Shown here piece by piece: positions 16,907 through 25,429 of a DNA stretch of 64,000 nucleotides; position 1 is the first letter of the stretch, and each line of letters begins with the position of its first letter. The notes under the pieces are model-generated. The model searched no databases. It was not told where the DNA came from and was given only the letters and a program-made list of their open reading frames with translations. Source of the stretch: Oscillospiraceae bacterium (lineage in GTDB: Bacteria; Bacillota; Clostridia; Oscillospirales; Oscillospiraceae); assembly GCA_020025275.1 (NCBI GenBank), contig JAHHSI010000009.1:1-64000 (forward strand). The letters run 5' to 3'. The translations under genes and the position numbers were made by a program.

Positions 16907-17119
16907 TCAAATCATGATCCGGTTGGCCATGGTTTTATCCAATGCGATCCGGCTATCCTTCACCTGCACGATCAGATTTCCGGCGATCTCGCTGACCACC
17001 ATGACCTCAGCATCCACAACAAAGCCCAGCTCAGCCAAATGCTGGCGGACTTCATCTTTTCCTGTGATCTTGCGGATGATCCCCGTCTCTCCCGCTTTTG
17101 CCATTGACAGCGGCATCAT
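16907..17119 (-). CDS. Second FeoA family protein
   Basis: A 70-residue FeoA-like SH3 domain protein with the pattern GETGIIRKITGKDEVRQHLAELGFVVDAEVMVV and a C-terminal RIALDKTMANRIMI strand. It is clearly different from the FeoA encoded 31 nt downstream, so this is a long-standing pair, as found in other Clostridia with two feoA genes before feoB. GGGGAGGAG precedes two adjacent ATGs. It is the first gene of the unit and lies directly under two GTTAG-N6-CTAAC sites. Confidence 0.9.
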   Translation of the reverse strand: MMPLSMAKAGETGIIRKITGKDEVRQHLAELGFVVDAEVMVVSEIAGNLIVQVKDSRIALDKTMANRIMI

Positions 17120-17140
17120 ATGTCTCCTCCCCGCACAACA

Positions 17141-17157
17141 GTTAGTACACTCTAACC
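17141..17157 (-). promoter_or_regulatory. Palindromic operator GTTAG-N6-CTAAC (site B, feoA leader)
   Basis: GTTAG, TACACT, CTAACC. It lies in the transcribed leader between the promoter and the first feoA ribosome site. Confidence 0.7.
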
Positions 17158-17174
17158 TATTCTCTGAAAAGAAA

Positions 17175-17192
17175 GGTTAGTACGCACTAACC
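17175..17192 (-). promoter_or_regulatory. Palindromic operator GTTAG-N6-CTAAC (site C, feoA)
   Basis: GGTTAG, TACGCA, CTAACC: 6-bp arms and a 6-bp spacer. It sits next to the predicted transcription start, about 15 bp past the -10 element. Confidence 0.75.
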
Positions 17193-17206
17193 CTTACTTC
17201 GGATAT

Positions 17207-17235
17207 AGTCTATCACGGCTTTTTGACCCTGTCAA
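17207..17235 (-). promoter_or_regulatory. Promoter of the feoA genes
   Basis: On the minus strand TTGACA (17230-17235), 17-bp spacer, TAGACT (17207-17212). Confidence 0.65.
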
Positions 17236-17397
17236 TCTTTTTTTACCGAAAAAATCGGCCATGCTGCACGGCAAAAACAGCAGTCCCTTCTTTGGGCAGA
17301 CGGCTCAAAATGTCCCTTGTTTTCCCGGCTGCCGGGGCGTATACTTTTCTTGTATAATGGCATATATTTACCACACAGAAAGGACGGAGGCGGTCTT

Positions 17398-18141
17398 ATG
17401 GAACTCTTTCTTACCTTAGCGTACCTCTTTTTTATTGGTTCGGTACTGGGATGGGTACTGGAACTTGTCTTTCGCAACCTCTGCCACCGCAGTAAAAAAT
17501 GGATCAACCCAGGATTTTGTACCGGTCCTTACGTACCGCTGTACGGCTTCGGCCTGAGTATTCTCTATCTACTGGCCTCCATGGAGCAGCAGCTGCCGCT
17601 CCCCACTCCTTTTTGGCGCACGGTCGCCGCCATCGTCATCATGGGCGTGGCCATGACCGTACTGGAATACGTGGCCGGCATTCTCTGCCTGCGGATCGCC
17701 AAGGTGCGGCTGTGGGACTACTCCGGACAGTGGGGCAACATACAGGGCATCATCTGCCCGCTTTTCTCGCTGGCATGGGCCGTACTGGGCGGCGTGTACG
17801 ATCTGTTCGTCCATCCCCACGTGGAGAGCGCCATGCACGCACTCGCCCAATCCCGTGGCTTTACCTTCCTCGTGGGGCTGTTCTTCGGTGTCTTTCTGGT
17901 GGACGTGGGCCATTCCATCCAGCTGACCGCCAAGCTGAAGAAGTTCGCCGAGGAGAATGCCGTGATCCTGCGCTACGAGAGTATCAAGGCCCACATCCGG
18001 GCTGCCCAGAGCAACCGTGCTCTACGTTTCCACTTTTTTACACCTTTCCGCTCCGTACATGCCTTGAGCGATCATCTGCGGGATATGTACACTTCCCCGG
18101 CCAAGACCAGTATACCCACCAAGCCATGGAAACGGCGCTGA
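17398..18141 (+). CDS. CmpB-type putative ABC transporter permease
   Basis: A 247-residue membrane protein of the ABC_trans_CmpB family (PF06541-like). It opens with a helix and GSVLGWVLELVFRNL, then KKWINPGFCTGPYVPLYGFG, the family hallmark, and three or four more helices (about 47-60, 75-100, 120-145, 160-180), then a basic cytoplasmic tail of about 60 residues. The start has GGACGGAGG upstream; a TATAAT at 17353-17358 is a likely -10. The family name implies an ABC permease, but these proteins usually stand alone without an ATPase, as here, so real function is unknown. Confidence 0.75.
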   Translation: MELFLTLAYLFFIGSVLGWVLELVFRNLCHRSKKWINPGFCTGPYVPLYGFGLSILYLLASMEQQLPLPTPFWRTVAAIVIMGVAMTVLEYVAGILCLRIAKVRLWDYSGQWGNIQGIICPLFSLAWAVLGGVYDLFVHPHVESAMHALAQSRGFTFLVGLFFGVFLVDVGHSIQLTAKLKKFAEENAVILRYESIKAHIRAAQSNRALRFHFFTPFRSVHALSDHLRDMYTSPAKTSIPTKPWKRR

Positions 18142-18165
18142 ATCACTGCTGTCTGCAAAAACGCC

Positions 18166-18202
18166 AAAACGGCGGTGTGTCAAAGACGCACCGCCGTTTT
18201 TT
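18166..18202. terminator. Bidirectional terminator
   Basis: 12-bp arms AAAACGGCGGTG (18166-18177) and CACCGCCGTTTT (18189-18200) with flanking A and T runs. Shared by the CmpB-like gene and the convergent ribokinase gene. Confidence 0.88.
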
Positions 18203-18203
18203 C

Positions 18204-19091
18204 TTACCCTTGCACCTCCGCCAGATGCGGGATAGAGGGCGCAGCCCCATGGCGCGTACAGGCCATAGCTGCCGCCCGGGAGGCCAAGGCCATGGCTTCC
18301 TTGACCGAATCTCCCCGCAGGCGGCTGCCCAGAAAGTATCCGCTGAAGGTGTCTCCCGCCGCCGTGGTATCCACCACCTCCACCGGACAGGCGGGCTGGA
18401 ACCATGTGCCGCCGGCATCCCGATACAAGGCTCCGGCGCCGCCCAGTGTCAGCACCACCGCCGCACCGGGGAAGTTTTCCGCCAGATTCTGTAAGAGCTG
18501 CTCCCCGCCGATCCCCTGCGGCGCATTGGCGATCTGCCGCGCCTCCACCTCATTGAGGAAGAACAGATCCACCAATTCCAACGGCAGGGACAGTACCGAC
18601 GTCTCCATAGGAGACGGGTTCAGGGCAATCCGCATCCCGCGGCTGTGTGCCAATTTCATGAGCCGTGCCAGATCGTTGATCTCATTTTGCAGCAGCAGCA
18701 CATCTCCGTGGCCGAAATGGGACAGCACCGTTTCCATCCACTCCGGAGAAATGCAGCGATTGGCCCCGCCATAGAGCAGGATACAGTTGTCACCGCCGGC
18801 CTCCTTCTGGATGATTGCGTGTCCCGTGCGCACCTGCGGCAGGGTTTCCACGTATCGCACATCCACACCGGACGCGCGCAGCGTCTCCAAAAGAAAGCCG
18901 CCCTCCGGCCCGATGGCACCGGCGTGATACACCTCGGCTCCGGCACGGGCCAAGGCCACCGACTGGTTCAGGCCCTTCCCACCGGCAAATCGCTCCAGTG
19001 CGGTGGAGGCCAGCGTCTCCCCTGCCGCCACAAAGTGGGGTACCGTGTAAGTATCATCAATGTTCAGGGACCCAAAGCACAAAACAGCCAT
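18204..19091 (-). CDS. rbsK: Ribokinase (PfkB family)
   Basis: A 295-residue PfkB-fold sugar kinase. It has the N-terminal GSLNIDDTYTV block with the substrate Asp residues, ERFAGGKGLNQSVALARAGA (PfkB signature 1, where GGKG-NQ is characteristic of ribokinases) and DTTAAGDTFSGYFLG (signature 2; DTxAAGDxF holds the catalytic Asp). It phosphorylates ribose to ribose 5-phosphate in the cytosol. AAGGAGAG precedes the ATG at 19091. It follows a nucleoside hydrolase gene by 13 nt, whose product ribose it would use. Confident as a ribokinase-like enzyme. Confidence 0.9.
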   Translation of the reverse strand: MAVLCFGSLNIDDTYTVPHFVAAGETLASTALERFAGGKGLNQSVALARAGAEVYHAGAIGPEGGFLLETLRASGVDVRYVETLPQVRTGHAIIQKEAGGDNCILLYGGANRCISPEWMETVLSHFGHGDVLLLQNEINDLARLMKLAHSRGMRIALNPSPMETSVLSLPLELVDLFFLNEVEARQIANAPQGIGGEQLLQNLAENFPGAAVVLTLGGAGALYRDAGGTWFQPACPVEVVDTTAAGDTFSGYFLGSRLRGDSVKEAMALASRAAAMACTRHGAAPSIPHLAEVQG

Positions 19092-19104
19092 TTCACGTCT
19101 CTCC

Positions 19105-20043
19105 TTATGCACCGTAACGACGCAGCGAATCCTCGATGATCTCCCAGAAGCGCTCCACATCCACATCTACCGCCACCTGCGCCGTATGGGGCAGATGCAG
19201 ATAGTCGAAGGAGTCGCAGTTGGTCCGCCCGTAGGACTGCTGGGCGCGGATCTCGATCTGCACATTCATATCCTGCAAGGTCAGCAGCTTCGGATCGGTC
19301 AGCCACGCCACCGTCACAGGGTCGTGGAGCGGGCCGCCATCAAAGCCGAAAACCTCCTTCTCCGTGCGGCAGAAGTGGCCCATCAGCTCGGCAAAAAGGC
19401 GGGAAGCCCGATTCCCCACAGCCGCCATCCGCTCCACGATCTGGGGATAGCAGAGGACCTTGCGTGTGACGTCCAGACCCACCATGGTCACGGGTGCACC
19501 ACAGGTAAAGCACACCTGTGCCGCCTCGCCGTCGGCCCAGATGTTAAACTCCGCCGCCGGCGTCACATTGCCGTAGCCCACAGAGCCGCCCATCAGGACG
19601 ATGCGGCGGATTTTTGGGGCAATGCGCGGCTCCATCCGCAGCGCCATGGCCAAATTCGTCATGGGACCGGTGGTCACCACCACGATGTCCCCTTCGGAGG
19701 CCATCAGGGTCCGCACCAAATAGTTGACGGCGTGTTCCGGCTCCGCCTGCCGACGCAGCGGCGGAAATACGGGGCCGTCCAACCCGCTTTCACCATGGAT
19801 GTCATCGGCGATCTTCCGCTCCCGCACCATCGGCAGAGGACAGCCGGCATAGACCGGCACCGGCAGATCCAGATACTCCACCAGATGGAGCGTATTGCGC
19901 ACGGTATTGTCAATGGTCTGGTTTCCGGCCACAACCGTGACGCCCAGCAACTCCAGCTTCGGACTGCTGCCGGCCACCATCAGGGCCACGGCGTCATCAT
20001 GGCCGGGGTCACAATCCAGAATCATTTTGATCTTTTCGCTCAT
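19105..20043 (-). CDS. Nucleoside hydrolase (IU-NH family)
   Basis: A 312-residue enzyme that cleaves ribonucleosides into base and ribose. The N-terminal MILDCDPGHDDAVALM is the Ca2+-binding signature (DxDPGxDD). Other family landmarks are VTVVAGNQTIDNT, VTTGPMTNLAMAL, VLMGGSVGYGNVTPAAEFNIWAD (ribose binding) and GGPLHDPVTVAWL with the second metal-binding Asp. A His near residue 240 fits the IU-NH active site. First gene of a two-gene salvage operon with ribokinase. Whether purine or pyrimidine nucleosides are preferred is unclear. Confidence 0.92.
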   Translation of the reverse strand: MSEKIKMILDCDPGHDDAVALMVAGSSPKLELLGVTVVAGNQTIDNTVRNTLHLVEYLDLPVPVYAGCPLPMVRERKIADDIHGESGLDGPVFPPLRRQAEPEHAVNYLVRTLMASEGDIVVVTTGPMTNLAMALRMEPRIAPKIRRIVLMGGSVGYGNVTPAAEFNIWADGEAAQVCFTCGAPVTMVGLDVTRKVLCYPQIVERMAAVGNRASRLFAELMGHFCRTEKEVFGFDGGPLHDPVTVAWLTDPKLLTLQDMNVQIEIRAQQSYGRTNCDSFDYLHLPHTAQVAVDVDVERFWEIIEDSLRRYGA

Positions 20044-20135
20044 TGTCTCTTCCTTCCTTTTATCGGTTTCCTATCCTGTACACGATACCACGCCGGGCAG
20101 GGCAAGTCAAACCCAAGGAGCCAACGGGTGCAAAA

Positions 20136-20163
20136 AGGCGGCGCTCCTGCCGGAGTGCCGCCT
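20136..20163 (-). terminator. Terminator after the DegV gene
   Basis: A 13-bp imperfect stem (AAGGCGGCGCTCC with GGAGTGCCGCCTT, one G-T pair) followed on the minus strand by TTTTTG. Confidence 0.7.
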
Positions 20164-20176
20164 TCCCTTGTTTCAT

Positions 20177-21010
20177 TTACACCTCGTAACTGATGAGGAG
20201 TCCGCCCTGCTCGGCGTAATAGCTGCAAAGCGCCGTACATGTGCCGATGGTCACGTTGGCCTCCGGGAACTCCCGGCGGATGATTTCTTTCAGATCCACG
20301 GCCGCTTGCAGATTCAGACAGTGATCCAGACGCACCTTGCCGCCGTGGTAGCCGTTCTTTTTCATCTCATCCCAAAGGATTGCCTGCGCCTTCTTCTGGC
20401 CGCGGCACTTGTGCAGCGGCTCCAGCATCCCCTCGGCGCTGGCCGTCCCCACAATGCGAATCCCCAGAACACCCACCAGCTTGGCCACCGTATGGCTGAC
20501 GCGGCCGTTGCGGGCCAAATTCTCCAGCGACTCGCAGCAAAAGAGCAGCCGTGTATGCTGATCCATATAGCTGCGGATCTCCGTCTCAATGTCATCGAAA
20601 CTCTTGCCCTCGTTGATCAGATCCCGCAGTTTTTCCGTGATCAGCACCATTTCAGGGCCCACGGACAGCGTATCCAGAACACAGACACGGCTGCCCGGAT
20701 GCTCCTCCTGGTAGTCATCTGCCGCCTGCTTGGCTGCGGTGCAGGACCCGGAAAGCCCGCTGGTAATGGTGACAGCAAACACGCCGTCAGCCCCCTCAAA
20801 CGCCTCTTTCCACTCGTATACGTTGGGGCAGGAGGTGGTGGCCGGCTTCTTATCCGCCTTCAACTCTTCCAGCATCCGGAAAACATCCAGCTCCGGTGCA
20901 TCCACATATTCCTTGGTTTCCGTAATCACCTTCAGCGGTGCACAGGCATAGGACACGCCCTCCATGCGAAAGAGATTCGAGGAGGAGTCGGCTACGATTT
21001 TATAGTTCAT
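20177..21010 (-). CDS. DegV family fatty-acid-binding protein
   Basis: A 277-residue protein of the DegV/FakB family. It has the N-terminal IVADSSSNL, the mid-region TSCPNVYEWKEAF, the ligand-phosphate loop ITSGLSGSCTAAKQAAD and VCVLDTLSVGPEM. FakB relatives hold a fatty acid for phosphorylation by FakA so it can enter phospholipids; this protein may do the same, but no fakA is nearby. The ATG at 21010 follows GGAAAGGAA. It is transcribed alone. The family is certain, the physiological ligand is inferred. Confidence 0.88.
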   Translation of the reverse strand: MNYKIVADSSSNLFRMEGVSYACAPLKVITETKEYVDAPELDVFRMLEELKADKKPATTSCPNVYEWKEAFEGADGVFAVTITSGLSGSCTAAKQAADDYQEEHPGSRVCVLDTLSVGPEMVLITEKLRDLINEGKSFDDIETEIRSYMDQHTRLLFCCESLENLARNGRVSHTVAKLVGVLGIRIVGTASAEGMLEPLHKCRGQKKAQAILWDEMKKNGYHGGKVRLDHCLNLQAAVDLKEIIRREFPEANVTIGTCTALCSYYAEQGGLLISYEV

Positions 21011-21216
21011 TCCATGTTCCTTTCCATCTAAAAAGCGGACCGAGCGCCACGAGATGCGAAGCACCCTTTCGATAGCAGCAGTTTTTAAATACCCGATTAT
21101 CTGATATTTTATAGCACAGTGCCCAGACTGTCAAGCAATTTACACTCGTTTCCCGTCTCTCAATCTTGAATTTTTTGTAAATCTGCGGTATACTGGCTGA
21201 AATTGGAGGAATATCT

Positions 21217-21762
21217 ATGGAAAACAAAACACGCTGCACTGAGGCCGTGTGCCAAATGCAGCTTCCCCGCTATGCACAGCTGCCCGGCAGCGGTCTCTTC
21301 TTAGAACAGACCTGCGCCTACATCGACCAGTGTCTGGGCGTACTGCCGGGGCTGCGGCTCACCGGGTCGATGATCAGCAATTACGTGAAAAAAGGACTGG
21401 TATCCAGTCCGGTACGCAAGCAGTACTACCGCGAGCAAATCGCCCGGCTGATCTTTATCGCCGTGGCCAAGACGGTGCTCTCCATGGAGGAGATTCAGCT
21501 GGTCTTTCAGCGGCAGCAGCGGCCCTACCCCCTGCCGCAGGCGTATGACTGGTTTTGCGATGAGTGGGAAGCCGCCATCCGGCACGTGTTCGGCGGCGGT
21601 CCGCTGCCACCCGCCCCGGCTCCGGCGCAGGCATCGGAAACGCAGATGCTGCGCAGCATCCTCTTCGCCGCCGCCTACCGGCTTTACCTCACCGCCCGTT
21701 TCACCCACGATCACGCGGAGGCGGCATTCCTGCCGTCCCCCCACACAAAGGAGAACCTATGA
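21217..21762 (+). CDS. DUF1836 domain protein
   Basis: A 181-residue protein matching the DUF1836 family of Firmicutes. It contains a MerR-like winged-helix region (GLRLTGSMISNYVKKGLVSSPVRKQYYREQIARLIFI) followed by a helical part (VLSMEEIQLVFQRQ). These features suggest a regulator that binds DNA, though the family is uncharacterised. TGGAGGAAT precedes the ATG. Its stop overlaps the start of the phosphatase gene (ATGA), so the two are coupled. Function unknown. Confidence 0.8.
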   Translation: MENKTRCTEAVCQMQLPRYAQLPGSGLFLEQTCAYIDQCLGVLPGLRLTGSMISNYVKKGLVSSPVRKQYYREQIARLIFIAVAKTVLSMEEIQLVFQRQQRPYPLPQAYDWFCDEWEAAIRHVFGGGPLPPAPAPAQASETQMLRSILFAAAYRLYLTARFTHDHAEAAFLPSPHTKENL

Positions 21763-22229
21763 TCCACCTACTTTTTGTCTGTCTCGGAAACATCTGCCGC
21801 AGCCCCATGGCCGAATTCGTTATGCGCGATCTGATAGCTCAGGAGGGGCTGTCCCATGCCATCACCGTGGCCTCCGCCGCCACCAGCAGCGAGGAGCGCG
21901 GCAATCCGGTCTATCCACCGGTACGCAAGCTCCTCCGCAGCCACGGCATTGCCTGTGACGGCCACGCCGCACGGCAGCTGAAGGCGCAGGATTACGACCA
22001 GTTCGATCTGCTCATCGGTATGGAGCGCCGAAATCTGGAGAATATGCAGCGCATCTGCGGCGGAGACAGCCAGCAGAAAATGCACCGACTGCTGGACTTC
22101 ACCCAGCGCCCCGGCGATGTGGCCGACCCCTATTACACGTTGGACTACGAGTCCACTTGGCGAGACATCAACGAGGGGTGTCGAGCACTCCTTGCCTATC
22201 TCCGCACCCAGTATGACCTATCCACATAA
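21759..22229 (+). CDS. Low-molecular-weight protein tyrosine phosphatase
   Basis: A 156-residue cytosolic phosphatase. The P-loop VCLGNICRSPMAE lies at residues 7-19 (C-x5-R-S with catalytic Cys8 and Arg14). The general-acid loop DPYYTLDYESTW near residue 124 supplies the Asp. Length is standard. It may remove phosphate from tyrosine or arginine, as LMW phosphatases in Firmicutes do both. The frame is open far upstream, but the ATG at 21759 with AAGGAGAAC matches the family start. It is coupled to the DUF1836 gene and followed by a terminator. Confidence 0.93.
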   Translation: MIHLLFVCLGNICRSPMAEFVMRDLIAQEGLSHAITVASAATSSEERGNPVYPPVRKLLRSHGIACDGHAARQLKAQDYDQFDLLIGMERRNLENMQRICGGDSQQKMHRLLDFTQRPGDVADPYYTLDYESTWRDINEGCRALLAYLRTQYDLST

Positions 22230-22230
22230 C

Positions 22231-22270
22231 AAGCCGGAGCGCACCGCCTGAAACGGTGCGCTCCGGTTTG
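22231..22270. terminator. Bidirectional terminator
   Basis: A 13-bp perfect stem (CCGGAGCGCACCG, 22234-22246, with 22254-22266) with short A and T ends. Shared by the phosphatase operon and the convergent proC. Confidence 0.85.
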
Positions 22271-22274
22271 TTCA

Positions 22275-23075
22275 TCACTTGACGAACTCTTTGTTCTTCT
22301 CGAAGGCGGCGAGGACAGCTTCCATCATGCAGCTTTCCAATCCGCCCTTTTTTAGTGCACGAACGCCCTGGATCGTGGTGCCGCCGGGGGAGCAGACGTT
22401 GTCCTTCAGCGCTCCCGGGTGCAGTCCCGTCTGGCGCAGCAGCTCGGCCGTTCCTGCGATCATCTCCACGGCGTAGGTCAACGCCTTGTCCCGAGGAAGG
22501 CCGCAGGCAACACCGCCGTCAGCCAGTGCCTCGGCCACCAAACAGATGAAGGCCGGACCGCAGCCGGCCACCACGCTGCCTGCGTCAATGAGATTCTCCG
22601 GCACACGGTCAAAGGCGCCGGAACCGCTCATCAGATCCAAAAATTCCTCCAGATCCTCCGGACGGACCCGGTCGTTGGCCTCATAAAGCGTCATGCCTCG
22701 GCCCACGCTGGAGGGCGTATTGGGCATAATGCGGATCACGGGATAGTCCCCGCCCATCAGATCGGCAATGTGTGCAATGCTCAGGCCGGCCGCCATGGAC
22801 ACCAGTACCGCATCCGTGCGCTCCTCCAGCAGCGCTTTCATCTCGCCCACCACATCGTCCAGATACTGAGGCTTGACACCCAATAAGATGAACTTTGCCG
22901 TCTTAGCGATCTCCTCATTGGTCGAGGCCACGACGCCGTGTTCCTGTGCAAACGTCTCTGCACGCTCTGCATGAAGTGCAGAAACCAGAATGTCGCTGCC
23001 GCTGACCTTTTTGCACGCCGCCGTCGCCAGCGCCCCGCCCATATTCCCAACACCGATAAAGCCTAATTTTGCCAT
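22275..23075 (-). CDS. proC: Pyrroline-5-carboxylate reductase
   Basis: A 266-residue NAD(P)H-dependent reductase for the last step of proline synthesis. The N-terminal GFIGVGNMGGAL is the Rossmann dinucleotide loop. VIRIMPNTPSSVGRGMT is the substrate/cofactor block, and the C-terminal KDNVCSPGGTTIQGVRALKKGG is the P5C reductase signature. Length is typical. The start has AGGAGG-type sequence upstream. It appears monocistronic. Very confident. Confidence 0.96.
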   Translation of the reverse strand: MAKLGFIGVGNMGGALATAACKKVSGSDILVSALHAERAETFAQEHGVVASTNEEIAKTAKFILLGVKPQYLDDVVGEMKALLEERTDAVLVSMAAGLSIAHIADLMGGDYPVIRIMPNTPSSVGRGMTLYEANDRVRPEDLEEFLDLMSGSGAFDRVPENLIDAGSVVAGCGPAFICLVAEALADGGVACGLPRDKALTYAVEMIAGTAELLRQTGLHPGALKDNVCSPGGTTIQGVRALKKGGLESCMMEAVLAAFEKNKEFVK

Positions 23076-23190
23076 ATCTGTTCCTCCTGCTTTTTCTTTC
23101 TATGATACCAAGTTCTCCGGAAAAAAGCAATCCGTCCCTTGGAAATCCAACTCTGCACACCGGCACCGAACGGAAGGTCTCCCGGTTTCT

Positions 23191-23925
23191 TTATTTCTCC
23201 GTTGCCACACATTCCGTCTCCATACGGCAGGAAAACATGATCTCCCCGCTTTCGCTGATCCCCTGCGCCAAAATGTCATTCTCCCGACGCTCCGTCTGGA
23301 TCCGCACCGGCGTCCCCAACAGCACCTCACGATGGTAGTCCATCTGAAATTCCCGGACCTGCCGTGTGCCGTCGGGGTGCAGGGCATCCATTACAAAGTC
23401 GGCGTAGCGGATATTATTCACGTGCCCGTTGAGGTCCAGATGCGAAAAGGCCGGGCAGATCACAGTGCCAACCTCCTCCGAGGTAAATCGGGGGACCTTT
23501 CCCACACGTCCGGGGAACAGCGTTTCCGTGCAGAATTCGCCGGCCGGATAGAGATTCTCGGCCGGAATCACCCGCCGCTTCTCGCTGTGGACCATGACCC
23601 ACTCCGAGGTGCCCACCACGACCTGCCGCCCGTCCTCCCCGGTGATCATATACTCACGGCGGAAGTTGACACGGTTGGGGGGCAGGGGCCACGTGCGCAC
23701 CGTCACCGTCTCGTTGCGGTGCAATTCCCCCACCATCCGATACTTGACCTTGGTAATGACCCAGATCTTTTTCTCTCGGATCAGATCAAAAAAGCCCAGT
23801 CCCATCTCCTCGGCGTGGCGTCCCGCCACCTCCTGAAAAAGATCCAGCACCGACGACGGGCGCAGGTGGTTATAACAGTCAAAATCCGAGCCGCGCAGTG
23901 CGAAGCTTCTCTCATATTGCAGCAT
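23191..23925 (-). CDS. Acyl-ACP thioesterase
   Basis: A 244-residue double hot-dog protein of the bacterial acyl-ACP thioesterase family related to plant FatA/FatB, which frees fatty acids from acyl carrier protein. The second hot-dog has SHLDLNGHVNNIRYADFVMDAL, carrying the conserved Asn/His of the active-site helix; the first has DCYNHLRPSSVLDLFQE. The chosen ATG (23925, GAGGAGG upstream) lies 14 nt inside the end of the KefB-type gene, so translation is coupled; an earlier in-frame ATG is deeper in that gene. Chain-length preference is unknown. Confidence 0.88.
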   Translation of the reverse strand: MLQYERSFALRGSDFDCYNHLRPSSVLDLFQEVAGRHAEEMGLGFFDLIREKKIWVITKVKYRMVGELHRNETVTVRTWPLPPNRVNFRREYMITGEDGRQVVVGTSEWVMVHSEKRRVIPAENLYPAGEFCTETLFPGRVGKVPRFTSEEVGTVICPAFSHLDLNGHVNNIRYADFVMDALHPDGTRQVREFQMDYHREVLLGTPVRIQTERRENDILAQGISESGEIMFSCRMETECVATEK

Positions 23926-25141
23926 TGCTTTCCTCCTCTTTTTCCGGTTCATGTTGTAAAAGCCGCCGATAGCTGATATCCATACCTGTTGCGCCCAGCG
24001 GTGCCGTAATCAAAATCGCAAGCACGGCCACCGACAAAATCAGTTGTCCGCAGGGCAGCCCCAAGGACAGCGGCACCGAGCCGATGGCGGCCTGCACCGT
24101 GGCTTTGGGCAGATAGGCGATCACACAGTAAAGACGCTCTTTCCCGTTCAGCTCCGTGCCCGTCATGCACAGCAGCACTCCCACCGTGCGGAAGGCGAGC
24201 CCTATCAGGATCATGACCACGGCTCCCGCTCCTGCCGCCAGCGTATAGCGGAGATCAACAGCCGCACCCACTAACACAAAGAGGATCACCTCCGCCGCCA
24301 GCCAGAGCTTTCCGAATTTTTCCTGCAGGCGGCAGCGTACCTCCGGTACACTGCGCATGGCCAAGACCATGGCCATACTCATCACGCCCAACAGGCCCGA
24401 TACCGCCACCACGTCCTTCAGCCAGTCCTCCGCCGCCAACAGCACAAAGGCTGTGCCCAGAACCACAATCGTCTTCACACTATTGCGAATAAGATGGGCA
24501 TGGGCATAACTGGTCTCAAAAAACCACGCCAGAAACCAACCGGCAGCGGCCCCCGCCGCAAGGCCCAGTACAATGGACACAGGGATATCGGCAAAGTCCA
24601 TCAGGTGGATCGTTCCTCCCTGCGCCATCCCCACAACGGCGGTGAACAAGACGATGACAAACACATCATCCATCGAGGCCCCCGCCAACATCATCTGCGG
24701 AATGCGGCGATCCGTTCCGTAGCCCTCCTCCATCAGCCGCACCATCCGGGGCACGACCACCGCCGGCGACACAGCCGCCAACACGGCACCCATAACCGCC
24801 GCCTCGGTGCGGTCAACTCCCAGAATGGCCGGGGCCAGCAGCACAAAGGCCGTCACCTCAAAGAGTGCCGGCAGGAAAGAGAGCAGGAGTGCCGGACGCC
24901 CCACTTTCTTCAAATCCTGCAGGTCCAGAGACAGACCGGCCTTGATGAGGATCATCACCAAAGCCATCTTGCGCAGCTCGGCGGAGATCTCCAGGATTTT
25001 CGGGTCCAAAACGTGCAGGGCATAGGGTCCCAGAAGGATGCCGGTCAGCAGCATTCCGATGATCCGTGGCAGACGCAGCCGCTGGCAGACAGCGGCCATG
25101 CTCAGGCCGACAAGAAAAATCAAAGCGAGTGATGTCAACAT
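23912..25141 (-). CDS. KefB/CPA-type cation:proton antiporter
   Basis: A 409-residue Na_H_Exchanger family membrane protein with about 12 helices and no C-terminal TrkA-N domain. Seen: PRIIGMLLTGILLGPYAL near the N-terminus, LIKAGLSLDL, an unwound-helix region AVSPAVVVPRM, and GASMDDVFVIVLFT with a conserved acidic pair site. It should exchange Na+ or K+ for protons. AAGGAGAAACGT precedes the ATG at 25141; a frame extension upstream lacks such a site. It overlaps the thioesterase gene. Substrate ion not determinable. Confidence 0.85.
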   Translation of the reverse strand: MLTSLALIFLVGLSMAAVCQRLRLPRIIGMLLTGILLGPYALHVLDPKILEISAELRKMALVMILIKAGLSLDLQDLKKVGRPALLLSFLPALFEVTAFVLLAPAILGVDRTEAAVMGAVLAAVSPAVVVPRMVRLMEEGYGTDRRIPQMMLAGASMDDVFVIVLFTAVVGMAQGGTIHLMDFADIPVSIVLGLAAGAAAGWFLAWFFETSYAHAHLIRNSVKTIVVLGTAFVLLAAEDWLKDVVAVSGLLGVMSMAMVLAMRSVPEVRCRLQEKFGKLWLAAEVILFVLVGAAVDLRYTLAAGAGAVVMILIGLAFRTVGVLLCMTGTELNGKERLYCVIAYLPKATVQAAIGSVPLSLGLPCGQLILSVAVLAILITAPLGATGMDISYRRLLQHEPEKEEESNAAI

Positions 25142-25429
25142 ACGTTTCTCCTTCCGCAGGTGCAAAAAAGCCGATGCCCCCTGCGATAAAATCACAGAAG
25201 TCATCAGCTTACACAAGCGGTTCAGGTTTCCCTCGGGAGAACTTCATTCCCAATAAGTGTATTGTAGGGGCAAACGGGCGGAAAGTCAAGACGCTTTTCT
25301 TCCGCCGTCGGTGTCTGCCTCCAGATCCGGCAGATCCCACGCTTTTTCCTTTTGCCGGGTATACGAACGCAGGAAAGTGTGGTATCCTTGAAGCGGATAT
25401 TCATTTTCCGAAGAACGGAGGAATTTTAC

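Noticed and set aside
16582..17192. The feo palindromes as standard Fur or IdeR/DtxR boxes
   Set aside because: They lack the GATAAT hexamers of Fur boxes, and the arms are separated by six bases rather than the single central base of the IdeR/DtxR consensus. A DtxR-family or other metal sensor with a different geometry remains possible.
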